A DNA stretch of 64,000 nt. Origin: Paucimonas lemoignei (GTDB lineage Bacteria > Pseudomonadota > Gammaproteobacteria > Pseudomonadales > Pseudomonadaceae). How positions within the stretch are numbered: the first letter of the stretch is position 1; every line of letters begins with the position of its first letter. Below the pieces are notes generated by a model. The model searched no databases, was not told the DNA's origin, and saw only the letters and a program-made list of their open reading frames with translations. Positions 48,564-59,300 of the stretch are shown one piece after another. The translations under genes were made by a program, and so were the position numbers. Location of the stretch: the NCBI GenBank assembly GCA_900475325.1, contig LS483371.1:5238001-5302000 (forward strand), given 5' to 3'.

Positions 48564-49979
48564 CTAGTTCAGCTGAAGCTCGGTCGCCGTCGCCTCACCC
48601 AGATCCCAGAACAATCCGGTCGCTGCCTTGAGGCCTTGCTCCACAACGCTTTCGAGCAAGTGTTCATCGGGCGCATGTTGCTTGCAGGACGGGTAGGAAT
48701 GCGGCAACCAGACCGTCGGCAAGCCCAGTACATCCGCGAAGCAATGGTTGGGGATGGTGCCGCCCAGGTTCGGCAGGATGCTCACCGGCTCGCCGAGACT
48801 CTGGCTGACCGAGTTCTGCACAAAGCCCACCCACGGGTGGCGCGGGTCAAGGCGGGTGGCGGCGTAGCCACCTTCGACATTGATCTGCACGTCGTTGAAG
48901 CCGTGCTGATCCAGATGCGTGCGAAGGTTGGCTTCCAGCGCCTGCCAGTCAGTGCCCTCGACAAAACGCAATTGACACACCGCCTCGGCACGCCCCGGAA
49001 TCGCGCCGATCACTTTGACCGTGCTGCCGGACGACAAGCCGACGATTTCCAGGGTGTTGCAGCCAAACAGCTTCTCGCCGGTGGTCAGGCCTGGCTCGCC
49101 CCAATTGGGGTTGAGTTGCGGGTCGAAGCTTTCGCCACCAACGGGCAAGTCACGGATCAGCGCCGACACATATTCCGGCATCGGTGCCGGACGCAAGCAA
49201 TCGGCAAGCAACTGACCCTGGGCAGACACCATTGACGACAAAGCATGCCCCAATACGATGGCGGGGTTGGTGATGATGCCGCCCCAGTTACCCGAGTGGC
49301 GGCCGCCGTTGCCGGTGTCCACGGTCAGGCGGAATTGGCAGACGCCACGGGAGCCGAGGAACAGAGTCGGCAAATCATGGCGCACACGCGGGCCATCCGA
49401 GGCGAGGAACAGGTCGGCGGCCAGCTCGTCCGCATTGTCGCGGCACGCTTGCTCAAGGCCCGGCGAGCCGACTTCTTCGCTCATCTCGAAAATGATTTTC
49501 AGGTTGTAACCGAGCTTGCCTTCGCGAGCTTGCAGCACCGCCTCAAGCGCCGCCAGGTTGATACTGTGCTGGCCCTTGTTGTCGGCAGTGCCGCGCCCAT
49601 AAATGCGGCCGTCCTTGATGCTCAGCTTCCAGGGCGCCGTGCCTTCTTGCCAGAGTTCGTCCTGGCCGCTGGTGACATCGCCGTGACCGTAAGTCAGCAA
49701 GGTCAGCAGGGCCGGGTCTTCAATACGGTGTGCGAACAGCAGCGGTGGCTTGCCCTCGTGGGGGTTGTCGACGAAACGGCAGACGAAGCCCAGACGTTCC
49801 AGCAGCGGCTGCATTTCGATCAGCAGATAGTCACGCAGCGGTTCGGCGCAGTCCGGGTTCTGGCTTTCGGTGCGCTGCGCCACGCGGCGGCTCAACGTCT
49901 GGAAAAACGCGCCGGAACTCAGGGTTTCAACGGCAAGCTTAATGGCGTGCTCTCGGCCTTGCGGGGAAGTTGAAGACAT
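48564..49979 (-). CDS. M20-family metallopeptidase/deacylase
   Basis: This 471-residue di-zinc hydrolase has metal and catalytic motifs YGHGDV, GRGTADNKGQ and EMSEEVGSPG, in the expected order and spacing, with a lid/dimerisation domain between. It resembles ArgE/DapE and carnosinase-like dipeptidases; length favours the dipeptidase side. It lies within the uptake-catabolism group and is divergent from the LysR gene, so it may hydrolyse the imported amino-acid conjugate. It is probably controlled by that regulator. Confidence 0.85.
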   Translation of the reverse strand: MSSTSPQGREHAIKLAVETLSSGAFFQTLSRRVAQRTESQNPDCAEPLRDYLLIEMQPLLERLGFVCRFVDNPHEGKPPLLFAHRIEDPALLTLLTYGHGDVTSGQDELWQEGTAPWKLSIKDGRIYGRGTADNKGQHSINLAALEAVLQAREGKLGYNLKIIFEMSEEVGSPGLEQACRDNADELAADLFLASDGPRVRHDLPTLFLGSRGVCQFRLTVDTGNGGRHSGNWGGIITNPAIVLGHALSSMVSAQGQLLADCLRPAPMPEYVSALIRDLPVGGESFDPQLNPNWGEPGLTTGEKLFGCNTLEIVGLSSGSTVKVIGAIPGRAEAVCQLRFVEGTDWQALEANLRTHLDQHGFNDVQINVEGGYAATRLDPRHPWVGFVQNSVSQSLGEPVSILPNLGGTIPNHCFADVLGLPTVWLPHSYPSCKQHAPDEHLLESVVEQGLKAATGLFWDLGEATATELQLN

Positions 49980-50151
49980 CAGGGTTACCTTTCACGGGGC
50001 ACTTTGATCGCGCTTGAAAGCAGCTCGACCAGTAATGAAATCAAGGGTAACGTGGCCAGCTGACTTGCAACAATTATCAAGTTAGCAAGCTATCCTTGCT
50101 TTTATAACAAGCCAAATCTGCACAGCCATGAGGCAGGAATGGAGCACTGAC

Positions 50152-51066
50152 ATGCATGATCTACCCCTGCGTTATTTCCACAGTGTGGCCCGGACCGGGT
50201 CGCTGTCCGCTGCCGCCGAAGAACTGCACGTGGCGGTTTCTGCGGTCAGCCGCCAGATCAGCAATCTGGAAGAAAACCTCGGCTTACAGCTTTTCGAACG
50301 CAAGCCTCGGGGCATGCAGTTGACCGAACCTGGCCAATTGCTGCTGGCCTATGCCACGCGCAACATGTTGGAGGTGAAAAACGTCATCGCCGAGATGCGC
50401 GGCGTGAACACCTTGCAGCAGCACCGCATCGCGCTGGCGTGCCCGGAAGGCATGGCGTGGGAGTTCTTGCCGAGGGTGACGGCGGAGTTTCGCAATTTTC
50501 ACCCCGGGGCGAGTTTCGATGTGCACGTGGTGGATGCGGCCCGCGCCTCGCAATTGGTCAAGGAGGGTTCGGTGGACATCGCCCTGACGTTCAGCCTGAC
50601 ACCAACGCAAGGCGTGGAAATCGCCCTGAGCTGTGATTCGCCTATCAGCGCCCTGATGCCGGCCGGTCACCCGCTGGCCAGCCGTGAATCCCTGGCCGTG
50701 CAAGACCTGCGTGATTGTCCGCTGGCCCTGCCCTACACCGGCTCGACGTTACGCTATCTGTTCGATATCGCCTGCCACCTGCAAGGCATCAACGTGGTAC
50801 CCGCCTACACCAGCCAGTCTCTGGGCACGATCTATAACGTGGTGCGTTACTCCCAGGACGTGATCGCGCTGTGCGGCACGGTCACGGTTCTGGGAGCGAC
50901 TGCCCGAGACAATCTGGTGCTGGTGCCCATGAGCGACCCGCAACTGCGCCAGCGCAGCCTGCAAGTGCAGATCATGGCGGGGCGCAAATTGCCGGTACTG
51001 GTGCGTTACTTCCTGAGTTTTCTGGAAGAGCAACTGGTGACGGCGAGCCGGGTTACCAGAGACTGA
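50152..51066 (+). CDS. LysR-family transcriptional regulator
   Basis: This 304-residue regulator has an N-terminal winged helix-turn-helix (RYFHSVARTGSLSAAAEEL; AVSAVSRQISNLE) and a C-terminal effector domain. GGAG lies eight bases before ATG 50152; ATG 50128 in frame has no better site. It is divergent from the M20 gene (172 bases apart, with AT-rich sequence at about 50065-50110) and its 3' end overlaps the porin gene by 14 bases. It probably controls the surrounding uptake and catabolic genes. Confidence 0.9.
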   Translation: MHDLPLRYFHSVARTGSLSAAAEELHVAVSAVSRQISNLEENLGLQLFERKPRGMQLTEPGQLLLAYATRNMLEVKNVIAEMRGVNTLQQHRIALACPEGMAWEFLPRVTAEFRNFHPGASFDVHVVDAARASQLVKEGSVDIALTFSLTPTQGVEIALSCDSPISALMPAGHPLASRESLAVQDLRDCPLALPYTGSTLRYLFDIACHLQGINVVPAYTSQSLGTIYNVVRYSQDVIALCGTVTVLGATARDNLVLVPMSDPQLRQRSLQVQIMAGRKLPVLVRYFLSFLEEQLVTASRVTRD

Positions 51067-52291
51067 CGGTGTAGGTCAGGATCATACGGTTTTCCTCATA
51101 CTGCGAAGTGTCCCGAACATTGACGCCGATGTTCATCCAGGTCGCGCCGAAGCCTTTCAACGCGCCGTCCTGCACCACGTAGCTGAGAATGGAAGTTCGT
51201 TCGGTTTCGTGGCTTTGCTGGCCCAGGTTGATGCCATTGCCTTCCATCCAGCGCGCCATCCATTTCAGGCCCGGCACGCCCACTCCGGCGAAATCGTAGT
51301 CGTAGCGCACTTGCCACGAGCGCTCACCCGGCTTCACGAAACCCAGCGCGGACCAGTTGATGAGATACGGCGCAGGGGCGTAGCTGTTGAAGGTCGGAAA
51401 CGTATCCTGGCCGAGCATGCGCTGATAGCCCGCGCCGAAGGTGTGACTGCCCTTGAGCAAACTGAACATGGCGCCATAGGTGCGGTTGTCGACGCGGCCG
51501 GAAAGCGCCTGACCTTCCTCTTTGTTGTTGTAATAACGCACGTCGGTTTTCAGCGCGTAGCCGCCACCCAACGGTAATTTGTGCGCGACGCCGACATAGT
51601 GCTGGCGATAGATGTCTTCCAGTTCGCCGTAAAAGTAGGTGCCGGTCAGGTTCGGGGTAAAGGCGTAACTGGCACCGGCGAAGTTTAGGCCATTGCTGGT
51701 TTGCGTTGCGGGGTTGTCGCCCCACAGGTAGAGGTCCTCGGTGTTGGAGGACTCACGCCCGGCGATGCTCCAGAAGCGCCCCGCTGTCAGGGTCAGGTCC
51801 TTGATCTCTCTGGATTCGAGCAGCGCACCTTGGTAAGAGGTCACCAGTTGCCGAGTTGGGTCAAAGGACGCTACCGGCAGGTTGGGACGCTGTTCGCCGA
51901 TGCGCAGCTCGGTTTTCGAATAGCGGATTTTTGCCGTGGCGTTGGCGCGGCTGTAGCCACGGACCGGGCTGCCGTCGGTTTGCACCGGCAGTACGCCATC
52001 CGGAGAGCGATCCTTGCTGCCATCCAGGCGATAGGCAAACTGCCCGCCCACATCCAGACCAAATTGCAGCGGGCCGTCTGTCCAGCCGGATTTGAACTGC
52101 AAATCGAACCCCTGAGACCAACTACCGGTACGCGACTTGGGGGCGTTGTCCTGCTTGAAATCGCGGTCCACATAAAAGTTGCGCAGCCCCAGGGTGAGGT
52201 GGCTGTCATCTGTGAAGTCGGCCTGGGCCGTACCGATTGTGCAGGCGCCCGCTGTCGCCGCCACTGCACATTTGAATCGAAAATCGAACAT
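51053..52291 (-). CDS. OprD-family outer-membrane porin
   Basis: This 412-residue precursor has a Sec signal (to about residue 25, TAQADF) and the OprD plan of alternating beta strands. Typical segments are LTLGLRNFYVDRDF, SWSQGFDLQFKSGWT and a C-terminal aromatic residue (VSLW). It would pass small amino-acid or carboxylate substrates through the outer membrane. It is convergent with, and overlaps by 14 bases, the LysR gene. Substrate specificity is not readable, but the neighbouring genes suggest an amino-acid-type compound. Confidence 0.92.
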   Translation of the reverse strand: MFDFRFKCAVAATAGACTIGTAQADFTDDSHLTLGLRNFYVDRDFKQDNAPKSRTGSWSQGFDLQFKSGWTDGPLQFGLDVGGQFAYRLDGSKDRSPDGVLPVQTDGSPVRGYSRANATAKIRYSKTELRIGEQRPNLPVASFDPTRQLVTSYQGALLESREIKDLTLTAGRFWSIAGRESSNTEDLYLWGDNPATQTSNGLNFAGASYAFTPNLTGTYFYGELEDIYRQHYVGVAHKLPLGGGYALKTDVRYYNNKEEGQALSGRVDNRTYGAMFSLLKGSHTFGAGYQRMLGQDTFPTFNSYAPAPYLINWSALGFVKPGERSWQVRYDYDFAGVGVPGLKWMARWMEGNGINLGQQSHETERTSILSYVVQDGALKGFGATWMNIGVNVRDTSQYEENRMILTYTVSLW

Positions 52292-52656
52292 AGCCTGCTT
52301 CCCGCAAATCTCTGGTTATTGGCCTTGGGGCCGTGAGCGGCAGACAAACAAAGGGATCGGGCACGGCTGTGCGCCAGATCGGGCGATGCACGAACATGTC
52401 GGGGCATGTTTCTAGGGGGTTCAACTGTCTTTCTGGGAATCTGTGTGCGCCCGGGGTGGCGTTCTACCTTGCTCGCGAAGGCTGCGTGTTTGCCCGTAGA
52501 GATTTCCCGGATGTCCCGGCCCCTTCGCGAGCAAGCTCGCTCCCACAGGTCCTGTGTTTACTGCGCGCCAGCGCGGCGTCTGGACGATCGGGGATCTCCC
52601 ACAGAGTTATGCATTTGATCGAAATGGTCAGCGCGCCACACGCCGACCAGATTCCG
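52292..52656. other. Intergenic region with one degenerate REPIN
   Basis: The porin promoter should lie in 52292-52430. A degenerate REP dimer runs from about 52449 to 52548; its left arm carries a decayed hairpin insertion (GGGGTGGCGTTCTACC). No gene is supported. Confidence 0.6.
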
Positions 52657-53949
52657 TCAAGCCAGCTTCAACTGTCGGCGGATGGCAAACAGGGTGATCA
52701 GGCTAAGCAGGCCGGTTACTAGCAGGTAGTAGCTCGGCGCCAGGTTGTTGCCGCTGGCGCTGATCAGCCAGGCGATGATGAAGGGCGTGAAGCTGCCGAA
52801 GACCGTGGTGCCGATGTTGTAGCTCAGGGCCATGCCGGTGGCGCGAACCTGGGTCGGGAACAACTCGGACATCAGCGCTGGCAAACCGCCAAAGTAGATC
52901 GCCTTGAGGATGCTCATCCAGAACAGCACTGCCAACAGCGCCAGCAAGGTCGGGTTGGCCGCCAGCCAGGAGAAGGCCGGGTAAATGCTGAGGATGAAGA
53001 TGACCGAGGCCCCGAGCATGATCCGGGTGCGACCGAATACGTCGGAAAGGTGACCGATGAAAGGCGTCAGGATGGTCAGCACCAGGCCGCTGAGCAATGT
53101 CCCGGCGTAACCAATGGAGGCGCTCAGGCCCAGCTGTTTGACCGCATAAATCGGCATGTAGATGATCACGTAGGTGACCGACGTGGACAGTACCAACGCG
53201 CCCACCGCCAGCAGCATGCGGTACTTGTGCGCTTTGAACAGTTCGCCGACCGGGGCGTGACTGCGTTCGCTTTCCTTGAACTCGCCGGCTTCTTCGATGT
53301 GGCGGCGGATGTACAGACCGACGGGGCCGATCATCAGGCCGAACAGGAACGGAATGCGCCAGCCCCAAGACTCAAGCTGGTCGACGGTCAGCGTCGCGGT
53401 GAGCACCAAGCCGAAACCCGAAGCCAGTAAACCGCTGATGCCTTGGCTTGCGAACATGAAGCTGGAGATCAGGCCCTTGCGCTCCGGAGCGTGCTCGACC
53501 AGCAATGCCGTGGCACTGCCGAACTCGCCGCCCGCCGAGAACCCTTGAATCAGGCGCGCCAGGAATATCCCGATAGGTGCCCAGATACCGATGGTCGCGT
53601 AGGTTGGCATGATTGCGATCAGCAGCGTGCCGAGCATCATCAGCCAGATTGAAGCCAGCATTGCCGATTTGCGTCCAACCCGGTCTGCATACGAACCCAG
53701 CACCGCCGCGCCCAGCGGACGAATCAGGTAGGAAACCGCGAAGGTGCCCAGCGCGAGCAGCAGCGAAACCGTTTCGTCAGCGGACGGGAAAAACAGTTTG
53801 GAAATGGTCATGGCAAAGAAGCCATAGGCGATCAGGTCAAACCATTCCAGGGCATTGCCAATGGATGACGCGATAACCAGTTTGTAAACCTTGCCCCTGG
53901 ACATAGGCCGGACAACAGGCGGCTGGGCAGCGGCGTGCGCAGTGGTCAT
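52657..53949 (-). CDS. MFS transporter, metabolite:H+ symporter (MHS) type
   Basis: This 430-residue protein with 12 hydrophobic segments carries MHS features: GNALEWFDLIAYGFFA in helix 1, GSYADRVGRK in the 2-3 loop and LIQGFSAGGEFG in helix 4-5. Relatives move citrate, proline/betaine, shikimate or other organic acids with protons. It stands alone, upstream on the same strand as the porin gene. It may be a second entry route for the compound handled by this region. Confidence 0.9.
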   Translation of the reverse strand: MTTAHAAAQPPVVRPMSRGKVYKLVIASSIGNALEWFDLIAYGFFAMTISKLFFPSADETVSLLLALGTFAVSYLIRPLGAAVLGSYADRVGRKSAMLASIWLMMLGTLLIAIMPTYATIGIWAPIGIFLARLIQGFSAGGEFGSATALLVEHAPERKGLISSFMFASQGISGLLASGFGLVLTATLTVDQLESWGWRIPFLFGLMIGPVGLYIRRHIEEAGEFKESERSHAPVGELFKAHKYRMLLAVGALVLSTSVTYVIIYMPIYAVKQLGLSASIGYAGTLLSGLVLTILTPFIGHLSDVFGRTRIMLGASVIFILSIYPAFSWLAANPTLLALLAVLFWMSILKAIYFGGLPALMSELFPTQVRATGMALSYNIGTTVFGSFTPFIIAWLISASGNNLAPSYYLLVTGLLSLITLFAIRRQLKLA

Positions 53950-54276
53950 GCAAGGATCTCCAACTCGTCAAGGAATGGGGCGCTCCCCTGACGAGGATGT
54001 TGCCCTTTGTAACGATGTTAGGGGCGCTGGAGGTTTCCTACAATTATGCATTTCAGAAGATTTCATTGCCGTACAGGCAAGGATTAGCTGCGACTTTTTG
54101 GCATTTGTGAGCGTTGTTGGTGCGTGGGCGTTTCACATGTTGGATGGTTTTTCAGTGGGAGCGAATTCATTCGCGAAGAGGCCAGTACATTCGATGGATA
54201 TGCATCGGCTGTACGTCAGCATTCGCGAATGAATTCGCTCCCACAGACCGCGTTCTGCCTGTGGGAGCGTGGCTAG
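53950..54276. repeat. Intergenic region with 90-bp GAATTC-type REPIN (4 of 4)
   Basis: The REPIN is 54155-54244, with intact arms and a linker of GTACATTCGATGGATATG. Left of it is the presumed transporter promoter. Right of it is recD's 3' end. No gene is supported. Confidence 0.85.
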
Positions 54277-56373
54277 CTACAACTCCAACATCAACCCACT
54301 CAAACGTTTCACTTTGCGGCGCAGGGCTTCTTCGAAGACGCCTTTGCGGGGTTCGATCAGGCTGAACCAGTGTTTGGCCCGGGTGATGCCGGTGTAGATC
54401 AGCTCCTTGGTGAGCACCGGGTTGAGGGCTTCCGGCAGGATCAGCGCCGTATGAGCGAACTCCGAGCCTTGGGATTTGTGCACGGTCATGGCGTAGACCG
54501 TTTCCACATCATTAAGCCGACTGGGCAACACAAAACGTACCCCGCCGCTGCCGTCGTTACGCGGGAAGGCCACGCGCAGCACCTGTTTGCCAGCCTCAGG
54601 CCCTTCCCGTTCGGGCAGGCGCAATGCGATGCCGATGTCACCGTTCATCAACCCCAGGCCATAGTCGTTGCGGGTCATCAGCACCGGACGGCCTTCGTAC
54701 CAATGGTGATCGCTCTCGATCAAACGCGCTTCGAACAGGGCACTGGTAATCCGCCGATTGAGCCCTTCAACGCCCCATGGGCCTTTGCGGACCGCGCATA
54801 AGAGCTGAAACGCATCAAACGCTTCCAGCACGGCTCGCGCCCATGTACCCCAGCGCTCGTCTTCCAGCGCGGCATCCTGGGGCGGGCGCTGTGCAGTCAT
54901 CACCCCCAGATAATGCCGATAACCTTGCGGGCCGCTGCTGCCTTGATCGTGGCCTTCGAGGAGCAGTTTCTCCAGGGCGCGGTCCTGTTCATTCTTGAGC
55001 CCCAGAGCAAACAGATCGTCGTGACTGCGAGCGGCCAGCAAGGCGCGGGCGTCGTCAGACTGCTGCTGATTGACCAGCCGTGCCAGTTTGCCAATGCCGC
55101 TCCCCTCCCCGAAACGCCGGGAGTAACGCAGCATCGCCACTTGCTGAGCCAATGGATGTTGCTGCTGATCGCCCTGTTGCAGGGCCGCGCGGTTCAGGTC
55201 TTCGCCGCTGATTGCTTCGAGCCAGGCTTGAGTTTGCAGGCTGTACAGACCGGCTTCGGCGTCGCGGCACAAATCCCCGAGCACAGCGCCCGCCTCTACC
55301 GAAGCCAGTTGGTCCTTGTCGCCCAACAGCACCATGCGTGCGTGGGGCGGCATGGCTTCCAGTAGATTGGCCATCATTTCCAGGTCGATCATTGAGGCTT
55401 CGTCGACCACCAGCACGTCCAGCGGCAGCAGGTTGCCCGCGTGATGCCGAAAGTGCCGAGTGCCCGGACGACTGCCCAACAGGCGGTGCACGGTGGTCAC
55501 TTCGCTGGGGATTTTCTGCCGCACGTCTTCGCTGACTGTAAGGCTTTGCACTTGCTGGCTGATGGACTCGGTCAAGCGCGCGGCGGCTTTACCGGTGGGC
55601 GCCGCCAGACGAATACGTAATGGCTGGCCGCTTTGCACGGCCGGGGCCTGAAGCAACGCGAGCAAGCGCACCACCGTGGTGGTTTTGCCGGTGCCCGGCC
55701 CGCCCGTGATGATGCTGAATGCGCCGCGAGTCGCTAGGGCGCAGGCCAGTTTTTGCCAGTCGATCAGGGCATCCGGCGTAGCGCTGGGTGGAAACAGCAC
55801 ATTCAGACGCTGGGCGAGATCGCTCGGCACTTCTTCTTGCTGCGCCAGGCGCTGACGCAAGATCGCACCGATGCGCCGCTCGTACGTCCAGTAACGGCGC
55901 AGGTACAAGCGGCGATCGGACAACACCAGCGGTTTGCTGGCCGCGCTGTCGCTTGCATCATCGCCCCGCGCTACCAGGGTGCTATTGAGTAACGCCTGAC
56001 ACCAGGCGCCGCCGTCCAGAGCGACCAGCAACTGCGAAGGCAACAACATCGGGCCACTTTGCACGTCGCCTTCGGGGGGCAACGACAGGGCGAAATCCGG
56101 CTCTTTGAGGGTTTCATACAGATCCAGACACACGTGGCCATGGCCAAGCTGGTGGCTGGTCAAGGCTGCCGCCAGCAGCACCAGCGAATCCGCAGCCGGG
56201 TCTAGCTCGCTGAGAAACGCGACGAAGGCTTTATCCAGCGCGCGCAACCAGCCGCGCTCGACCCAACGTTCGAGTAACAGCAGCAGGTCGCTGACGTGGG
56301 TCAGGGGTGTCAGCTCAGCCAGGCTTTGAGCATCCAGTGGCGTGGGCAGCAGTTCGGCGAATGAACGGCTCAT
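54277..56373 (-). CDS. recD: Exodeoxyribonuclease V alpha subunit (RecD)
   Basis: This 698-residue SF1B helicase moves 5'-3' in the RecBCD complex for double-strand break repair and foreign DNA degradation. Walker A (GGPGTGKTTTV) is near residue 222. The DEAS segment (LVVDEASMIDL) and the C-terminal TVHKSQGSE motif are present. Its ATG overlaps the recB stop codon (ATGA). It is the last gene of recC-recB-recD. Confidence 0.96.
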   Translation of the reverse strand: MSRSFAELLPTPLDAQSLAELTPLTHVSDLLLLLERWVERGWLRALDKAFVAFLSELDPAADSLVLLAAALTSHQLGHGHVCLDLYETLKEPDFALSLPPEGDVQSGPMLLPSQLLVALDGGAWCQALLNSTLVARGDDASDSAASKPLVLSDRRLYLRRYWTYERRIGAILRQRLAQQEEVPSDLAQRLNVLFPPSATPDALIDWQKLACALATRGAFSIITGGPGTGKTTTVVRLLALLQAPAVQSGQPLRIRLAAPTGKAAARLTESISQQVQSLTVSEDVRQKIPSEVTTVHRLLGSRPGTRHFRHHAGNLLPLDVLVVDEASMIDLEMMANLLEAMPPHARMVLLGDKDQLASVEAGAVLGDLCRDAEAGLYSLQTQAWLEAISGEDLNRAALQQGDQQQHPLAQQVAMLRYSRRFGEGSGIGKLARLVNQQQSDDARALLAARSHDDLFALGLKNEQDRALEKLLLEGHDQGSSGPQGYRHYLGVMTAQRPPQDAALEDERWGTWARAVLEAFDAFQLLCAVRKGPWGVEGLNRRITSALFEARLIESDHHWYEGRPVLMTRNDYGLGLMNGDIGIALRLPEREGPEAGKQVLRVAFPRNDGSGGVRFVLPSRLNDVETVYAMTVHKSQGSEFAHTALILPEALNPVLTKELIYTGITRAKHWFSLIEPRKGVFEEALRRKVKRLSGLMLEL

Positions 56374-59300
56374 GCGGGCTCTCCGGTGAGGACGAATTCT
56401 TGCGTCACTGACTTACCCTGGAAGAGTAGATCCAGACCTTCGATCAGTTCCCGTGGCGGCCGGGTGAAGTACGCGCCCTGGGTGCTGGCGTACGCACCGC
56501 GCAGGAAGATGTACAGCGCGCCGCCCATGTGTTGGTCGTAATCGTAATCGGCGAGCCGCGCTTTGAGCTGGCGATGCAACGCGAGCAGGTACAGCACGTA
56601 TTGCAGGTCATAGCGATTGTCGAGAATCGCGCTGGTCATAGCGTCCTGGGTGTAGCTTTCATCGTCCGGCCCGAGCCAGTTGGATTTGTAGTCCGCCACG
56701 TAATACCGGCCTTCGTGCTCGAAAGTCAGGTCGATGAAGCCCTTGAACATGCCATTGAGCGAGACGGTTTCCGTTGCTGCGCGCGGGGCGTTGTCGTGGG
56801 TGTAGCGGCGCACCAGAGCGTCCATCTGCGCGACGTCGACTTTGTGGCAGGCGAACCAGAATTCCATCTCGATACGGTATTGGTTGGGCTGGTCCATTTC
56901 GCCCAGCGCGACTGACTGGGTGTCGTCGGCCAGGGACAGCGGCATCGTCAATACTTGCTGCAGCCAGGCAGTCAGCGTACCGATCCAGCCCGTCCAGCCG
57001 CGACGGTTGCAACGCGGGCCGACCTGTTTTTCGAGTACATCCGGTTTGTCCGCGACGGCCGAGAAGCCCTCGTTGCCGGCCCACTCCAGCAAACCGTGCA
57101 GGAAGGTGCCGGGATTAGGCCCACGCGGAAAGCGGTGAATATCGCCGCCACTGACCAGCACTTCCCGTGGCGCTTCGGGGTCAAGGCGCTCGTCGTCAAA
57201 CAGCTTTTGCGCTTGCGGGCTGTCGGGGGATTCGTCACCACCGGTGGTAATGGTGTCGCCAATGCGCAGTGCGCTGTAGGACGCAATCCACCAGTTCTCC
57301 GCAGCCCGACGTTTGGGGTTGAGCGGTTTGAGCAAGGTCGCTTCGTTGCGCGGCGGGCTGAAGGTTTCAGCGGTTGGCTCTGGCACAGCTTCCACACTCA
57401 CGCCATTGCAACCTTCACTTAGGTCGCGCAGCCAGGAACTGAGGCCCGCCGACTCCGTCAACGGCATACCGCCACCTAGCAAATAACCCAGCGCCGAGCG
57501 ATGCAGCATGGAGCTGCTGGCGTTACCGCGCTTGAGGTCCGCAACGCCCATCCAGCAGGCGTATTCGGCGCGGGTCAGGGCGACGTAGAGCAGCCGCAGG
57601 TCTTCAGCGAGACGCTCGTTATCGGACTGCTCGATCAATGCGGCGGTGGGCTTGAGGCTGACTTGCGCCTTGCGGTTTTCGTCGTGGAAGTGCAACGGCA
57701 GACGGCTGCCATCCACCGGCTTGCTCGAACAAATGAACGGCAGGAACACCAGCGGATATTGAAGGCCCTTGGATTTGTGGATGGTCACCACTTTGACCAG
57801 TTGCTCATCGCTTTCCAGACGCAGGATCTGTTCTTCACCGGCCTGACCGGACAGCGCCAGATGCTCGCCCAGATGCCGAATCAACGCCTGCTCGCCATCC
57901 AGTTCGGCAGCGGCTTGTTGCAGCAATTCGGACAGGTGCAGCAGGTTGGTCAGCACGCGTTCGCCGTCGGTGCGTGCGATCAAGGTTTGCGGCAACTGAA
58001 AGTCGTGCAGCAAGCGCCGCAGCATGGGCAATACGCCCTGGTTGCGCCAGATCAGGTGATAGCCCCGGAACTGCATGACCCGGGCTTCCCAGGCCAGTTC
58101 GTCCTGATTCAAACGTTCCAGTTCAGCCAGCGGCAATGCCAGGGTGATGCAGGCCAGCGCGGCGCGCAGGGTGCGCTCGGAATCCGGTTCGGCACAGGCC
58201 TTGAGCCAGGCCAGCACGTCGTGGGCTTCCTGGGCGGCGAACACGGAATCCTTGTCGGACAGGTAAACGCTGCGCACACCCCTCGCCGACAACTCGCCGC
58301 GCACAGCCTGGGCCTCTTTGCCATCGCGCACCAGAATCGCAATGTCTGCGGGCAGCACGCCTTTGAGCTCTTTGTCCGGCGCGGCGAAACCGGCTCGGCC
58401 CTGTTGTCCTGCATTGAGCAGGCGAACGATTTCACTGGCACAGCTGGCGGCCAATTGTTGACGATACGCAGCGCCCGACACCGGTTGATCACTCGCCATG
58501 TGCCAAACGTTCAGTGCAGCCAGCGGCGTGCCGTCTAGTTGCAGTGCGTCTTTCTTGCCCTGGGAGAGCGCGCCGAAGAATGGCACGTCATTGTCGTTGC
58601 CCTCGCGGAACAGAAAAGCCCCGCGCCCTTCAGGCCGTTGTTCGGCGCGCAGGAACACATGGTTGACCGCTTCAACCATGGCGTGGCTCGAGCGGTAGTT
58701 GGTGTCCAGCGTATGCCAGCGCCCGGCGGTGGCCTGGCGGGCGCGCAGGTAGGTGTAGATGTCGGCACCGCGAAAGGCGTAGATCGCCTGTTTAGGATCA
58801 CCGATCAGGAACAGCCCGGTTTCGCTGTCGTTTTCTTCGAGGCGGTAGATGCTCTCGAAGATGCGGTACTGCACCGGGTCGGTGTCCTGGAATTCATCGA
58901 TCAACGCCACGGGAAACTGTTCACGAATCAGCGTCGCCAGGCGTTCGCCACCGGCACTTTGCAGCGCGGCATCGAGCCTGAGCAGCATGTCGTCGAAGCC
59001 CATCTCGGCGCGGCGCCGTTTTTCCGCCTCAAAGCGCACGCCGACCCAGTGGGCAGCATGCTCCAGTACGGCAGCATCTGGCGTCGGCAGCGTGTCCAGC
59101 GCGACCTTGAGTTCAACCATGGCTTCGAACGCCGGGTGCGACGGCGGGTTGCTCTTCCAGGCTTCGGCGATGCCTTCCGGGGTCAAACGGGTGAAACCGG
59201 TGCCCAGATCAAGCTCTTCGAGCTCATCGTCGGCCGCCCAGGCGGTAAGCTTCTCGAACCACGGGCGGAAGTAGCGCTCCTGCATCTTGCGACCGTCGAC

